A stretch of DNA of 64,000 nucleotides from Desulfobacteraceae bacterium (GTDB taxonomy: Bacteria > Desulfobacterota > DSM-4660 > Desulfatiglandales > Desulfatiglandaceae), in the NCBI GenBank assembly GCA_030613055.1, contig JAUWMR010000011.1, positions 24,568-88,567 on the forward strand, given 5' to 3'. Position numbers and translations under genes: made by a program. Every line of letters begins with the position of its first letter. The stretch's first letter is position 1. This document shows, in pieces, positions 36,972 through 45,920 of this stretch. The notes under the pieces were generated by a model. That model did not search any database and was not told where the DNA came from. It was given only the letters and a program-made list of their open reading frames with translations.

Positions 36972-38954
36972 TTATCTGCTAAAATCTGTGTCCAATTCCA
37001 CTAAGACCTCATAGACACTGACTGCCTCATCAAATCCTTTTACCTTAATCTTTCCGAGGGCATGCGTGGGTATATCGTCTTTCACGAGATCATTCGTGCG
37101 TTCGGAAATCATGATCCCTCCAACCGGAGCGTTTGACTCCAGCCTCTGCGCGAGGTTAACGCCAGAACCCAACACGGTGTATGAAAGCCTGCGGGCAGAG
37201 CCCATATTGCCCACCACAACCGTATCCGTATTAATTCCAATTCGAATTTTTATAGGCATGTCTCCCTGTTTTTCCCATTTCGCCTTGATCTCTCTCACCT
37301 TCCTTTGCATGTCGATTGCGGCTCTTACACAGAGAAGCGCGTGATCCGGCTGGGTTTCAGGGTCACCGAAAAATACCATCATACCGTCGCCCATGAACTT
37401 ATCCACGGTCCCCTGGTATTTGAACACTATTTCCGTCATGGCATCAAAGTATTCATTAAGAAGTCTCTGAACGTGATCCGGCGTCATTTTGGAAGAATAC
37501 CTTGTGAAGCTTTTTATGTCACTAAACAGGACAGTCAATTCCTTTTTTTGTCCCCCTGAGGCTATCATTTCAGGGTTAGCCACAATCTTTTTAACAACCG
37601 GAGGCGAGAAATATGCTTCAAGCGTACTCCGAAGCACTTCTTTCTGTTTCTCCTCATTGATATAACGATAAGACAAAATGGAAATCATGGCAACGACGGT
37701 CATGAAAAGTGGCCGTATAATATGTATAATAAGGTTCACATAATAAAATAGAAATGAGGCGATTCCAATATATCCGGCCGCAACCGCGAGTGTACTCAAA
37801 GAAATTGTAAGAGACGAAAATCGAAGCGATATTGCCAGTATACTAAGCAGGATCAATATCTCGATAAAGAGCATTTCACTTCCCGAAAACTCCCTGAGAA
37901 ACGATTCCGTCAGGATGGTGTGTATCACATTTGCGTGTAATCCGCTCAATGGGAAATGCGTATCGGTCGGCACCGGACCGATATCAGAAGACCCCGTTGA
38001 TACTTCCGAGACAATGACGATCTTCCCTGACATCTCTTCCCGCCACATGTCCAGTTCATCCCTGTCATCTGATGCGCGTAACACGTCAGCAAAGTTATAG
38101 TGTTTCATGCGCTCCCATGGTCCAATGAAGTTGACCACCATGTTACCGTATTTATCAATGGGAATGACAATATTATGTCCTGATGCCTCTCCGGTGCGTC
38201 TTGCGTCCTTGAGCGTAACGCTTTTTCCCGGCCTGAGAATGATTCTTTCAGGAGGAACACCTAAGTAATCACAGACAGCCCTAAAAGCAAAACTGGGATA
38301 AAAGGCACCCTCATAGCGAACAAGGAGCGGCACGCGGCGAAAGACACCATCGCGGTCAAATTTGAGATTCAGATGGCCTAACCCATTCGAAACAGCAGCA
38401 AGGTCAGTAAATGTTATCAGCGGGTTTGCAGCAGTATAAAAGGACACGGGATCACCCTTGACAATCACCTTCCATTTTGTCCTTTCGAGATACCTTCTTT
38501 GTTTTGTGTCTTTATGCTTTCCTGCTTGAGAGTTATCCTTAAGTAATTCGAATGCCATGCCGAAGTATACATTTGCTGCCTTTCCCACGGCGTCAATCAG
38601 TGCGATGTCATCCCTTTCATTTGATCGCGCGGCAAAGATAAAGTCGTACAACTGTGCGGACACGTTCATGGCAGCCAGATTTTGGATTACTCGCGCGTGG
38701 TGAGAGCGATTCAGATAAAAATTGTCGAGTTCCTGAATACTTGTATCGCTGAGGTCCACGTGGACGACGGTATCGTCATAGTGAGGTCTGATACTATCAG
38801 AATTTGAACGGATTATGAAAAGCTGGTCAATTACCTGGGCATTCCATGTTTCAAATACATTGGGCAGGAGCCAGAAACAAAGATGCGCTGCGACAAATGA
38901 TCCTAAGACCAAAAAAATAGTGACCTGCAGGTTTCGTTTTTTATCGGTGATCAA
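36972..38954 (-). CDS. CHASE2 domain adenylate/guanylate cyclase
   Basis: A membrane class III nucleotide cyclase. After an N-terminal helix (VTIFLVLGSFVAAHLCFWLL) comes a large extracytoplasmic CHASE2 sensor domain (VVHVDLSDTSIQELDNFYLN, later VIPIDKYGNMVVNFIGPWE), three helices, and a C-terminal cyclase domain with LFSDIKSFTRYSSKM and FMGDGMMVFFGDP, giving both metal-binding Asp residues. It makes cAMP or cGMP on sensing an external cue. A frame to 39044 exists, but it would overlap the upstream gene by 104 bp; the TTG at 38954 gives a typical N-terminus. It is the last gene of a caspase/DUF4384 group. Confidence 0.88.
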   Translation of the reverse strand: MITDKKRNLQVTIFLVLGSFVAAHLCFWLLPNVFETWNAQVIDQLFIIRSNSDSIRPHYDDTVVHVDLSDTSIQELDNFYLNRSHHARVIQNLAAMNVSAQLYDFIFAARSNERDDIALIDAVGKAANVYFGMAFELLKDNSQAGKHKDTKQRRYLERTKWKVIVKGDPVSFYTAANPLITFTDLAAVSNGLGHLNLKFDRDGVFRRVPLLVRYEGAFYPSFAFRAVCDYLGVPPERIILRPGKSVTLKDARRTGEASGHNIVIPIDKYGNMVVNFIGPWERMKHYNFADVLRASDDRDELDMWREEMSGKIVIVSEVSTGSSDIGPVPTDTHFPLSGLHANVIHTILTESFLREFSGSEMLFIEILILLSILAISLRFSSLTISLSTLAVAAGYIGIASFLFYYVNLIIHIIRPLFMTVVAMISILSYRYINEEKQKEVLRSTLEAYFSPPVVKKIVANPEMIASGGQKKELTVLFSDIKSFTRYSSKMTPDHVQRLLNEYFDAMTEIVFKYQGTVDKFMGDGMMVFFGDPETQPDHALLCVRAAIDMQRKVREIKAKWEKQGDMPIKIRIGINTDTVVVGNMGSARRLSYTVLGSGVNLAQRLESNAPVGGIMISERTNDLVKDDIPTHALGKIKVKGFDEAVSVYEVLVELDTDFSR

Positions 38955-39636
38955 TCGTAAAAGTCCTGCCGTAAAAATCTGTTGTGGATACCTCTTCAGC
39001 GATGGGATCAATATCGGGAGGACCTGCTTTCTTGTCCTTATCAACCCCGCGCACGCTACCTCCGATTGACACAGGCCGTTCCGCAGGAGCGGTAAGTATT
39101 CGATGACTTCTTTTTATCTTTCGGATCTCCTGGATGACTTCTTTCGCGATTCTCTGCTTATCAGGAGGATTGGCGCAATTATACTTACCCATGACGGCCT
39201 CAAGCCCGATCAATCGCTTGGCCGATGCAAGCAGATAAAATATCTCTATACCGGTATTCTCATCTAATTCAAACCACATTTCTCCCTGCGGGATATAGTA
39301 TTTTTTGGAAATAGAATAGTCCGTGGTGAACTGCTCTATCTTGTAGGGAAATAACATGTGCAATTCATTTTGTCCGCTTTTATAGATCAGGTATACAAAG
39401 CACTCTTTTTTCAGTTCCACGAATAATTTTAATCGATCGCCAGTTTTCAGCGTCGTATCCCTGGTAATTGCGACCAGCCTTCTATCACTATCCGGTCCAA
39501 CCATCGCACCAAAGGCCCAGCGGAAACAGATGTTTTTTGCTCTCTTTTCCTCTGCCCCTACACCGGGGCTTAAAAAAAACACCAGGCAAAAAACAGCAAC
39601 CAAAAAGTGCGGATAATACGATCTCAATAGTTTCAT
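38941..39636 (-). CDS. DUF4384 exported protein
   Basis: A 231-residue protein with a signal peptide (FLVAVFCLVFFLSPGVGA) and a DUF4384-type domain: DTTLKTGDRLKLFVELKKEC, VYLIYKSGQNELHMLFPY and YYIPQGEMWFELDENTGIEI then FYLLAS. DUF4384 proteins often accompany caspase-like proteases, as here, where it lies 18 bp after one. It probably works outside the cytoplasmic membrane. It overlaps the cyclase gene slightly. The function is unknown. Confidence 0.82.
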   Translation of the reverse strand: MKLLRSYYPHFLVAVFCLVFFLSPGVGAEEKRAKNICFRWAFGAMVGPDSDRRLVAITRDTTLKTGDRLKLFVELKKECFVYLIYKSGQNELHMLFPYKIEQFTTDYSISKKYYIPQGEMWFELDENTGIEIFYLLASAKRLIGLEAVMGKYNCANPPDKQRIAKEVIQEIRKIKRSHRILTAPAERPVSIGGSVRGVDKDKKAGPPDIDPIAEEVSTTDFYGRTFTIDHR

Positions 39637-39654
39637 TTGATATCCTCCTCAAAA

Positions 39655-41169
39655 TTATTCTTTTGCAATAAAAAAGAGAAACTCCCCTTCCCCTTCCAAC
39701 CTGCCGTACAATGGGGTTTGGGACTGTTGAGAAGCATTAGAGACGGCTGGCCTGAGATAGGCCCCAAGCTCGGTTCCGGTTACCACGTTATCCCTGTTAA
39801 TGTCTGCTTCTCCGTTTAGAGCTCTCAGGAAATACGTTGTGAAAAGTCCATGTCCGGCCTTTTCCTGAACCTGTTCCCCCTTACCACCGGCGGTAATTAT
39901 CTGAACTGCCCGCATGGTAGATACCTTCCGTATATAATCACTTACCTTCGGGGAAACGCCCGATGATCTACTGAGTCCGAGGCCGGAATAACATGAATCC
40001 ATAATATATAGAAGGTGTTTCGCGGGGATGCGGCTTGAAAGACCCCTTATTTGCTCCATGGAAATGGCTGTGGCGGAATAATCGGCATTATCCGCATCAA
40101 CGGGAATAATATAGCCTCTCTTCCCCCCGTTGGCTAAATCTTCAGTCTGGCCGTGGCCGGCAAAGTAAAAAATCACACGATCATTACGGCCTACTTTTTG
40201 AGGGAGTTCATGAAAAAGTTCCGTAAGAATTCTCCGTTGTGTGGCCTCTTTATCCAAAATAACAGTGACCTGATCGAATCCGGTTTGTTCAAGTTTTTTC
40301 TTAATAGCCCTCGCATCAGCCACAGCAAACTCCAACGAAGGCCATTTCTCATAATTATTTATGCCTATCACTATGGCAAAAGAAGTACCATAAAGCTCTC
40401 TCACCTGAGAATGGGATTCAATCACACTTGTTGTGGGCAGCGTGTATTCTTCACCTTGCACGGCTACTGAAATACTGGATTGATTGCCACGTCTATCAGC
40501 GGCCTCAACAATGATAGTATTAGATCCAATCTGAATAGAAACATCTTTGAGGAAGTTTCCATGTTCATCAACTAATGCGTCTAATTGATTGACTTTAACC
40601 CAGGCAATCCCGCTTTTGTCCGTAGCGAGACCCCTTACTGATATGTTTATGCGTTTGTGAACGACCTTTATCCCCCGCCGGGTTGAAGGTTCATACAGTA
40701 TGATCCTGGGTCCATCCCTGTCGTTCGCTTTTTGAATCTTCTCTTTTAAAGCTAAGGCCTTTGGATAATCCTCTTTTATACTGAGTGACTTCTCGATATA
40801 CCTGTTTGCATCATCCAGATCTCCTTTTTGAAATAATAAATCAGCTAACAGGTAGTACAACTTATAGTTAGTTGTGCCCAGTTCAGCAGCCTTTGTGAAA
40901 AACTCTATGGCCTTTTCATGCTGCCCTTTTTTCCGATACAGATTCCCCGCAAGTTCGTAAGGCCTTATAAAACCGGGGCATAATGTAATAGCCTCAATAT
41001 AGAATTGAAGAGCACTCTCTTTTTGTGAAGTGAACTGCCCTTTCCAAAGAAAATGCGGCGCTTTATCGCAGTCATCAAAAGCTAATGCACCGGATAAGCT
41101 GAAAAAATTAATAACGAATAGAATAATAAAAAATCTGAAAGAAACTTTAAAAGCCTTTAAATAAATCAT
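39655..41169 (-). CDS. TPR and caspase-like (peptidase C14) protein
   Basis: A 504-residue protein: a signal peptide or anchor (residues 11-30), TPR repeats (about 37-145), an Ig-like or beta domain (about 155-240), and a C-terminal caspase-fold peptidase (about 262-504). The catalytic dyad is present: His339 in FYFAGHGQTED and Cys393 in YIMDSCYSGLG. FAIVIGINNYEKWPSL starts the caspase fold. The export signal suggests a periplasmic or membrane location, unlike cytosolic defence caspases. The group of lipoprotein, caspase, DUF4384 and CHASE2-cyclase on the minus strand suggests a stress- or envelope-sensing pathway. Confidence 0.9.
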   Translation of the reverse strand: MIYLKAFKVSFRFFIILFVINFFSLSGALAFDDCDKAPHFLWKGQFTSQKESALQFYIEAITLCPGFIRPYELAGNLYRKKGQHEKAIEFFTKAAELGTTNYKLYYLLADLLFQKGDLDDANRYIEKSLSIKEDYPKALALKEKIQKANDRDGPRIILYEPSTRRGIKVVHKRINISVRGLATDKSGIAWVKVNQLDALVDEHGNFLKDVSIQIGSNTIIVEAADRRGNQSSISVAVQGEEYTLPTTSVIESHSQVRELYGTSFAIVIGINNYEKWPSLEFAVADARAIKKKLEQTGFDQVTVILDKEATQRRILTELFHELPQKVGRNDRVIFYFAGHGQTEDLANGGKRGYIIPVDADNADYSATAISMEQIRGLSSRIPAKHLLYIMDSCYSGLGLSRSSGVSPKVSDYIRKVSTMRAVQIITAGGKGEQVQEKAGHGLFTTYFLRALNGEADINRDNVVTGTELGAYLRPAVSNASQQSQTPLYGRLEGEGEFLFFIAKE

Positions 41170-41196
41170 TTAAAATTTCCTTTATATATTCGATGG

Positions 41197-41367
41197 GCTC
41201 ATAAAAAGTCTCCAAGTTCGTCACTCCCGCCCCGCATCAAGTGCGGGATAAACTACGGCGGGAGTCTATAACTGGTTGATTTTCCTGGATTCCCGCCCTT
41301 CCCTTCTCTGGGGCAAGCTCTTCGCGGGAATGACGAAAACAGGTGCTTCCTGACTTTTTACGAGACT
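41197..41367 (-). mobile_element. MITE-like repeat, copy B (both ends present)
   Basis: About 170 bp with ends CTCATAAAAAGTC and GACTTTTTACGAG, inverted repeats matching at 12 of 13 positions. The interior, read on the minus strand, carries the same blocks as 16247-16390. It lies between the lipoprotein and the caspase genes and is probably co-transcribed with them. It has no coding capacity and no partner transposase in the window. Confidence 0.75.
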
Positions 41368-41374
41368 GTTAAAA

Positions 41375-42160
41375 TTATATTTCAGATTCTATTATCTCCT
41401 GTGCATCGTTTATCCTGAAATTATCAAATGTGGCTGTAATGGGTGATCTTGCTTTAATGGTATTTCTTTTTGATACATAATTCGTCAGTGCAAAACCGAA
41501 TATAATATCATTCGCAGAGAATCGAAAGGTATTTATCTTTTTCCATTCCGACTTTCCTTCTTTCTTGTATAACGTGCTTATCCTGTTTCCAATTCTTCTA
41601 ATCCGCAAGGTACCATGGAAGTTACCAATCTTGCGCCCATTTCCATGGTGATATTTCCCCTTTTCGATATAACCAGAAAATATCGTGCTGAAATTGAGTT
41701 CTCCTTTCTTGATCAACCCTATGACTACACTTTCTGTTTCTTGAATTTCCCTGGCCTTGCTAATTACCTTAAAAGCCAGATATTGATCCATATCATAACG
41801 ACCTTTTAAAAAATCAATATGACAATCCACCTGAATGTCAAAGTCCCCTCTTAGGGCGTATTTAGATGCCAGTCCACCTTTGCTAAAACAACCGGTTTTT
41901 GTTTCCACTCTTACTCTTCCATTTTCAATGCTTACATATGCCAGCTTGAAATTGGCCATCTGAACTTTACTATGCACATATCCTGCCTTTTCCCATAACT
42001 CTTCCCGCAGCTTATCAAAAGAATCATTGTAATAGGCAAACTCATTTTGAGTTAAACTCCTTTCAATTTTTAATGTAGCCTTCTCTGTGACACATCCTTC
42101 AAAAGAGGCTAAAAAGGCTAATAAAAAGATTACAATTATCCATGGATTTGTCTTTCTCAT
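41375..42160 (-). CDS. Lipoprotein of unknown function
   Basis: A 261-residue protein with a lipoprotein signal: hydrophobic residues 7-18, then FEGC with Cys22 as the acylated residue. The mature part contains GTLRIRRIGNRISTLYKKEG and ending ATFDNFRIN, which resembles concanavalin-like carbohydrate/laminin-type folds (DUF1349/DUF1583-like), but this is weak. It heads the caspase/DUF4384/cyclase group, with only the MITE-like repeat between. A sensor or ligand-binding role is possible. Confidence 0.7.
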   Translation of the reverse strand: MRKTNPWIIVIFLLAFLASFEGCVTEKATLKIERSLTQNEFAYYNDSFDKLREELWEKAGYVHSKVQMANFKLAYVSIENGRVRVETKTGCFSKGGLASKYALRGDFDIQVDCHIDFLKGRYDMDQYLAFKVISKAREIQETESVVIGLIKKGELNFSTIFSGYIEKGKYHHGNGRKIGNFHGTLRIRRIGNRISTLYKKEGKSEWKKINTFRFSANDIIFGFALTNYVSKRNTIKARSPITATFDNFRINDAQEIIESEI

Positions 42161-42186
42161 CGAAATATTCTCCTTTTCAAAAAACC

Positions 42187-42291
42187 CTAAACATGCTGGG
42201 CACGCCCGGCCTCATTGCTTTTATAGACGATCTTCCCTCCCATAATAGTGACCTCTGCCTTTACATCCTTGATCTTTGAGTCTGGATACCA
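42187..42291 (-). pseudogene. C-terminal remnant of an amidohydrolase
   Basis: The minus strand reads WYPDSKIKDVKAEVTIMGGK then IVYKSNEAGRAQHV and a stop. From memory this is the last segment of YtcJ-type amidohydrolase-3 proteins, where the final strand ends in T(I/V).GG(K/E)(I/V)VY. No upstream part of such a gene remains. Confidence 0.5.
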
Positions 42292-43055
42292 AACTCAATC
42301 AACGAAACCGATCAATAGATTATAGTTGATCATCTGATGATAGAAGACAGGAAACAAGTTCCGTTTAGTTGTTATGTAAAGGCATCATGAACGGGGCAAG
42401 GCAACCGTGATGTGAGACCAAGAAACAAGTCTTAACCCCTCAATATGTTTGAAACACTGGACGTTATAAATGCACTCCAGTCCATGCTGTGGAGCCCCAC
42501 GGGCAAGCCCGTGGCACCACTTAGTTTCGCCGATTCGCTTCGCGAACGGCGGGACTTAGTGGTACGACATCCCGACCACAATCCCGACCACAAAAGGGCG
42601 GGACTAAAGCCGTGGCTTTCTGTGGTCGGGGTAATGAGACCGATGCAATACAAATGTTATTGGTAGAAATGGGTTTTTCCCTATCTCAGTCTATAATGAG
42701 TTTTAGTATAAAACAGTTCAATGTCCTCGTCAATCTTATAAAAATATGGCTCCTCTTGACTCTTTATTAGGAAATGGGAAAAGGATAAATTCCTTTGACC
42801 CTATTCCCAACGCTTTTGAATCAATGTTTACAAGGGCCTGTGGGATTTGGTATGTTGAAGCCTGGTATGGTGAACAGGCGGTCGTATTGACCGCCCATTC
42901 GTCTGCCTAAGTCGCTCTGTCTGAAGTTCTACCCTAATCGAGCAAAAGCCCGACTATGAGAACCCTTCGGCGAACAGCGGTCAGCCTTCATAATTGAGCG
43001 TTTTTTGCTCAATTGGGATCCTATTTATATCCAGGGTATTATCCAGGGTGATTTC
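42292..43055. repeat. Gap with compound palindromes
   Basis: No gene is visible. Palindromes: CCACGGG/CCCGTGG (42497-42503 with 42508-42514), a CGCCG...CGGCG hairpin near 42529-42553, and CCCGACCACA (42571-42580) with TGTGGTCGGG (42621-42630), a perfect 10-bp pair with an extra copy of the left arm after it. At 42877-42895 GGCGGTC and GACCGCC form a 7-bp stem. They look like REP-type elements rather than a gene remnant. The 42640-42870 part is otherwise featureless. Confidence 0.5.
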
Positions 43056-44267
43056 ATGAAATTCTTTGTTATTTTCACGACTTTCCTTATCTTGATGCAC
43101 GGCTATATTGGATGGCGTTTCATTAGCCCTGCAAAACTAAAGCCTTTTCATAAATGGATCGCCTGGGGCGTCTTATCCTTGATTACATTGTTTCTGCCCT
43201 TGACATTCCAATTCCGAATAAGGGGGATTAATACGTGGTGGAGTGATTTATCCGGCTGGATCGGATACATCAGTCTTGGTTTTTTTTCATTGGTTTTGGC
43301 TGTTTTGCTGGTCAGGGATTCAATCTGGATTATTGCCGCCGTTATCCGGTTTATAATGGTCATGGTAAAGAGGGCCATAGCCCCTAAACCCGCGATAAAG
43401 ACAGCCCCCAACAGGGAGCGTCGTCATTTTTTGATCCAATCAATGAACCTCGGTCTCCTGGGCACTTCCGCCTTGCTGACAGGCTGCGGTTTTTACGAGG
43501 CCCGCCGACGCCCAACATTGGTCAAGGTGTCCGTGCCCATACCGGGCCTTCCAAAAGAGCTGGAAGGATTGCAAATCGCCCAGATATCGGATCTTCATGT
43601 GGGCCTCACAATAAAACGGGACTATGTGGAAAGGGTTGTAAAACAAGTGAATGATCTTGAAGCACCTATCATCGCCTTGACAGGAGATCTGGCGGACGGC
43701 CTTGTTTCGGGCATTCGGGACGAGGTGGCTCCCTTAGGGGATTTATATGCGCCCTACGGAAAATTTTTTGTCACCGGAAACCATGAGTATTATTCCGGTG
43801 TAGAGGCATGGATTGAAGAAATTGACCGGTTGGGCTTTACGGTACTGCTTAATAGTCATCGGATTTTAACCCATAGGAATGCAAACGTTGTTCTGGCCGG
43901 CGTGACCGATTATAGCGGCGGACGTTTTCTCAAAAGCCATATCTCAAACCCAAAGCGCGCTATTGATGGAGCCGGGCCGGGAAACGTCAGAATACTTCTC
44001 GCACATCAACCTCGCAGTATATTTGCCGCGGCAAAGTCAGGGTTTGATCTTCAAATATCGGGACATACCCACGGCGGGCAGTATTTTCCCTGGAATATGC
44101 TCGTCGGATTGTATCAGCCTTTCCTAAAAGGCCTTCACAGGTATGAAAAAACCTGGATATACGTAAACAGTGGTACCGGGTACTGGGGACCGCCTATGCG
44201 ATTGGGCGTACCGTCTGAAATTACACTGTTCACACTGACTGGACGGAAATGCAACGGTCAAGCGTAA
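43056..44267 (+). CDS. Membrane-anchored metallophosphoesterase
   Basis: About 403 residues. Three or four N-terminal helices are followed by a calcineurin-like phosphoesterase domain: QISDLHVG (DxH), LTGDLADG, VTGNHEYY (GNHE) and ISGHTHGGQYFPW, the full set of dinuclear-metal ligands. It resembles YkuE/YaeI-type phosphodiesterases that act at the membrane on phospholipid-like substrates. Just before the domain is RRHFLIQSMNLGLL, a twin-arginine-like stretch. I chose the ATG at 43056 with AGGGTGA upstream; a TTG at 43005 gives a longer but less likely product. Confidence 0.85.
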   Translation: MKFFVIFTTFLILMHGYIGWRFISPAKLKPFHKWIAWGVLSLITLFLPLTFQFRIRGINTWWSDLSGWIGYISLGFFSLVLAVLLVRDSIWIIAAVIRFIMVMVKRAIAPKPAIKTAPNRERRHFLIQSMNLGLLGTSALLTGCGFYEARRRPTLVKVSVPIPGLPKELEGLQIAQISDLHVGLTIKRDYVERVVKQVNDLEAPIIALTGDLADGLVSGIRDEVAPLGDLYAPYGKFFVTGNHEYYSGVEAWIEEIDRLGFTVLLNSHRILTHRNANVVLAGVTDYSGGRFLKSHISNPKRAIDGAGPGNVRILLAHQPRSIFAAAKSGFDLQISGHTHGGQYFPWNMLVGLYQPFLKGLHRYEKTWIYVNSGTGYWGPPMRLGVPSEITLFTLTGRKCNGQA

Positions 44268-44495
44268 AAGGGAAAAAGTGAGACGATTCAATTTGTTTTG
44301 ATGTCTGGTCCTGATGGCATATCTTACCTGATCCAAGAGTTTAGGCTTGACTATTTTAATCTCATTGTTCTATATTGTGTAAAATTGAATTAAAATGCTT
44401 TTGTAGAACTAATAACAAAATATAACTTGTATATGTAAGCTAATTCTTTTTTTTAAAAACAATATAGAATCCTAAAAATTTAAAGGAGAACAAAA

Positions 44496-44708
44496 ATGAC
44501 TACCACAGATAATGTTTTTAAAGAGGCATTAACACTGAGACCCTCCGAAAAAGCACAGCTAATCGATAAGCTGCTTTCCAGCCTTGATAAATCGGATAAA
44601 GAAATTGACAAATTATGGGCTAACGAGGCTGAGGACAGAATTGATGCCTATGATCAAGGAAAGATCAAGGCGATATCTTTAGAAAACGTCCTTCAAAAAT
44701 ATAGGTAG
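44496..44708 (+). CDS. Addiction-module antitoxin (TIGR02574-like)
   Basis: A 70-residue protein, LRPSEKAQLIDKLLSSLDKS then EIDKLWANEAEDRIDAYDQG, typical of the addiction module protein family paired with RelE/ParE toxins. AAAGGAG precedes the ATG. Upstream, a perfect 11-bp inverted pair (TTCTATATTGT at 44368 and ACAATATAGAA at 44459) spans the promoter region and could be an operator. The toxin gene follows 8 bp later. Confidence 0.88.
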   Translation: MTTTDNVFKEALTLRPSEKAQLIDKLLSSLDKSDKEIDKLWANEAEDRIDAYDQGKIKAISLENVLQKYR

Positions 44709-44716
44709 AATCAAAA

Positions 44717-45007
44717 ATGAAGATAAATTTTCTAGAAATCGCTCAGATCGAGCTGGATGATGCCATCGAGTATTACAATTACGAGGCCCCCGGACTTGGT
44801 GATGCGTTTCTGATCGAGGTATTGAATGCTCTGGATAGGATTAGCGAATTTCCTGAAGCATGGCATCCCTGTTCAAAACGAGCAAGGCGGTGCCAAACTC
44901 GGCGTTATCCATATGGAATTGTTTACCAAATACGAGAACAAGAAATCCTGGTTGTGGCAGTCGCAAATCTTCACAGAAATCCTGACTATTGGAAGGATAG
45001 AATATAA
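44717..45007 (+). CDS. RelE/ParE-family toxin
   Basis: A 96-residue toxin: ELDDAIEYYNYEAPGLGDAF, FPEAWHP, RRYPYGIVYQI and AVANLHRNPDYWKDRI, all characteristic of the RelE/ParE fold. It probably inhibits translation or gyrase and is neutralised by the antitoxin gene just upstream. An imperfect palindrome reminiscent of attC follows its stop. Confidence 0.9.
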   Translation: MKINFLEIAQIELDDAIEYYNYEAPGLGDAFLIEVLNALDRISEFPEAWHPCSKRARRCQTRRYPYGIVYQIREQEILVVAVANLHRNPDYWKDRI

Positions 45008-45017
45008 AAATGCCGAA

Positions 45018-45080
45018 CACCAGCTTGGAGAAGGATGCTCATTCCGCTGCGCTCCATTCACACCTCTCAAGCTGGCCCCG
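45018..45080. repeat. Imperfect palindrome after toxin gene, attC-like
   Basis: CCAGCTTGGAGA (45020-45031) pairs with TCTCAAGCTGG (45065-45075) except for one unpaired G. Just outside are GCCGAAC and GTTGAGA, resembling the core sites of integron attC recombination sites. It follows the stop of the RelE/ParE toxin. No integron integrase is in the window, so the assignment is tentative. Confidence 0.35.
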
Positions 45081-45230
45081 TTGAGACTGTATGAAAAGCC
45101 TTGAAAGGCCCATTAATAGGGGATATAATTGCTTCCCAAAACAAACAGACCGCTTATATAGTCAAGGGGAAGCAGATGGCAAGGTACAAAGTGTCCATGA
45201 ATGGGGTTACCCATTCCTTAAGGAGGGAAC

Positions 45231-45920
45231 ATGCTTAGGTACATTCTGATTTTTGTCGCGGCCGGTCTTCTGACGGGCCTTTTGTGGGCGGAGAGCACCG
45301 GAAACAACTGGTTGGCGTTGGGATTCAAGACGCCGCTGTCTATCCTATTCGTGATAACCGCGCTGGTCCAGCCCAGGGTATTGCCCAAGTACTTCAAGTT
45401 TGTTCTTATAGGACTGATTTTAGGGCTTGTGGGAGACGTGTGTCTGGGTCTGCCGGGGTTGACCGCTTTCAGAGTCGGACTTGTGGCCTTTTTAGCGGGT
45501 CATATACTCTATATTCTGGCATTCGCGATTCTTACCCGCCGCATGGACTGGATCAGCCCTGTAAACATCCTGATCATCGCGATCAGTGGATGCATCTATT
45601 TGTGGCTTCTGCCGCACCTGGGCAATATGCTCGTGCCGGTTACATTCTATATTATAGTGATCTCCGTGATGGTGGCCGGCGCGTGGGCTGCTTTTCGTAA
45701 TCCCGGGGTTCGGCGATTAGGCGCGTGGTTCATACTGGTTGGCGCAGTACTTTTCTATGTCTCCGACATCTTTGTCGCGCATCAGCGATTCGTCATGGAG
45801 CAATTCTACACTCGGCTCATCGGACTGCCGCTGTACTACACCGCCCAGTTTCTCCTGGCATTCTCAGTGGGTCTGGTAAAAAGGCCGGGGACGGAAAATC
45901 GGGATGTCCATAAAAATTGA
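45231..45920 (+). CDS. Lysoplasmalogenase-like YhhN family protein
   Basis: A 229-residue protein with about eight hydrophobic helices and the family motifs GLVGDVCLGL, FLAGHILYILAF and YVSDIFVAHQRF. YhhN/TMEM86 proteins include lysoplasmalogenases, which cleave the vinyl-ether bond of lysoplasmalogens, lipids common in anaerobes. A strong ribosome binding site (AAGGAGGGAAC) precedes the ATG. Its stop codon overlaps the -35 element of the following toxin-antitoxin operon. Confidence 0.85.
   Translation: MLRYILIFVAAGLLTGLLWAESTGNNWLALGFKTPLSILFVITALVQPRVLPKYFKFVLIGLILGLVGDVCLGLPGLTAFRVGLVAFLAGHILYILAFAILTRRMDWISPVNILIIAISGCIYLWLLPHLGNMLVPVTFYIIVISVMVAGAWAAFRNPGVRRLGAWFILVGAVLFYVSDIFVAHQRFVMEQFYTRLIGLPLYYTAQFLLAFSVGLVKRPGTENRDVHKN

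Noticed and set aside
36972..42160. Caspase group as a cytosolic antiphage system
   Set aside because: The caspase and DUF4384 proteins carry export signals and the first protein is a lipoprotein; no effector typical of defence caspases is seen.
42292..43055. Possible group II intron or riboswitch
   Set aside because: Neither a reverse transcriptase fragment nor a domain V-like sequence or known aptamer core could be found; only palindromes.
45176..45238. 20-codon frame before the lysoplasmalogenase-like gene as leader peptide
   Set aside because: No attenuator-like hairpins or meaningful codon run; it contains the ribosome binding site of the real gene.
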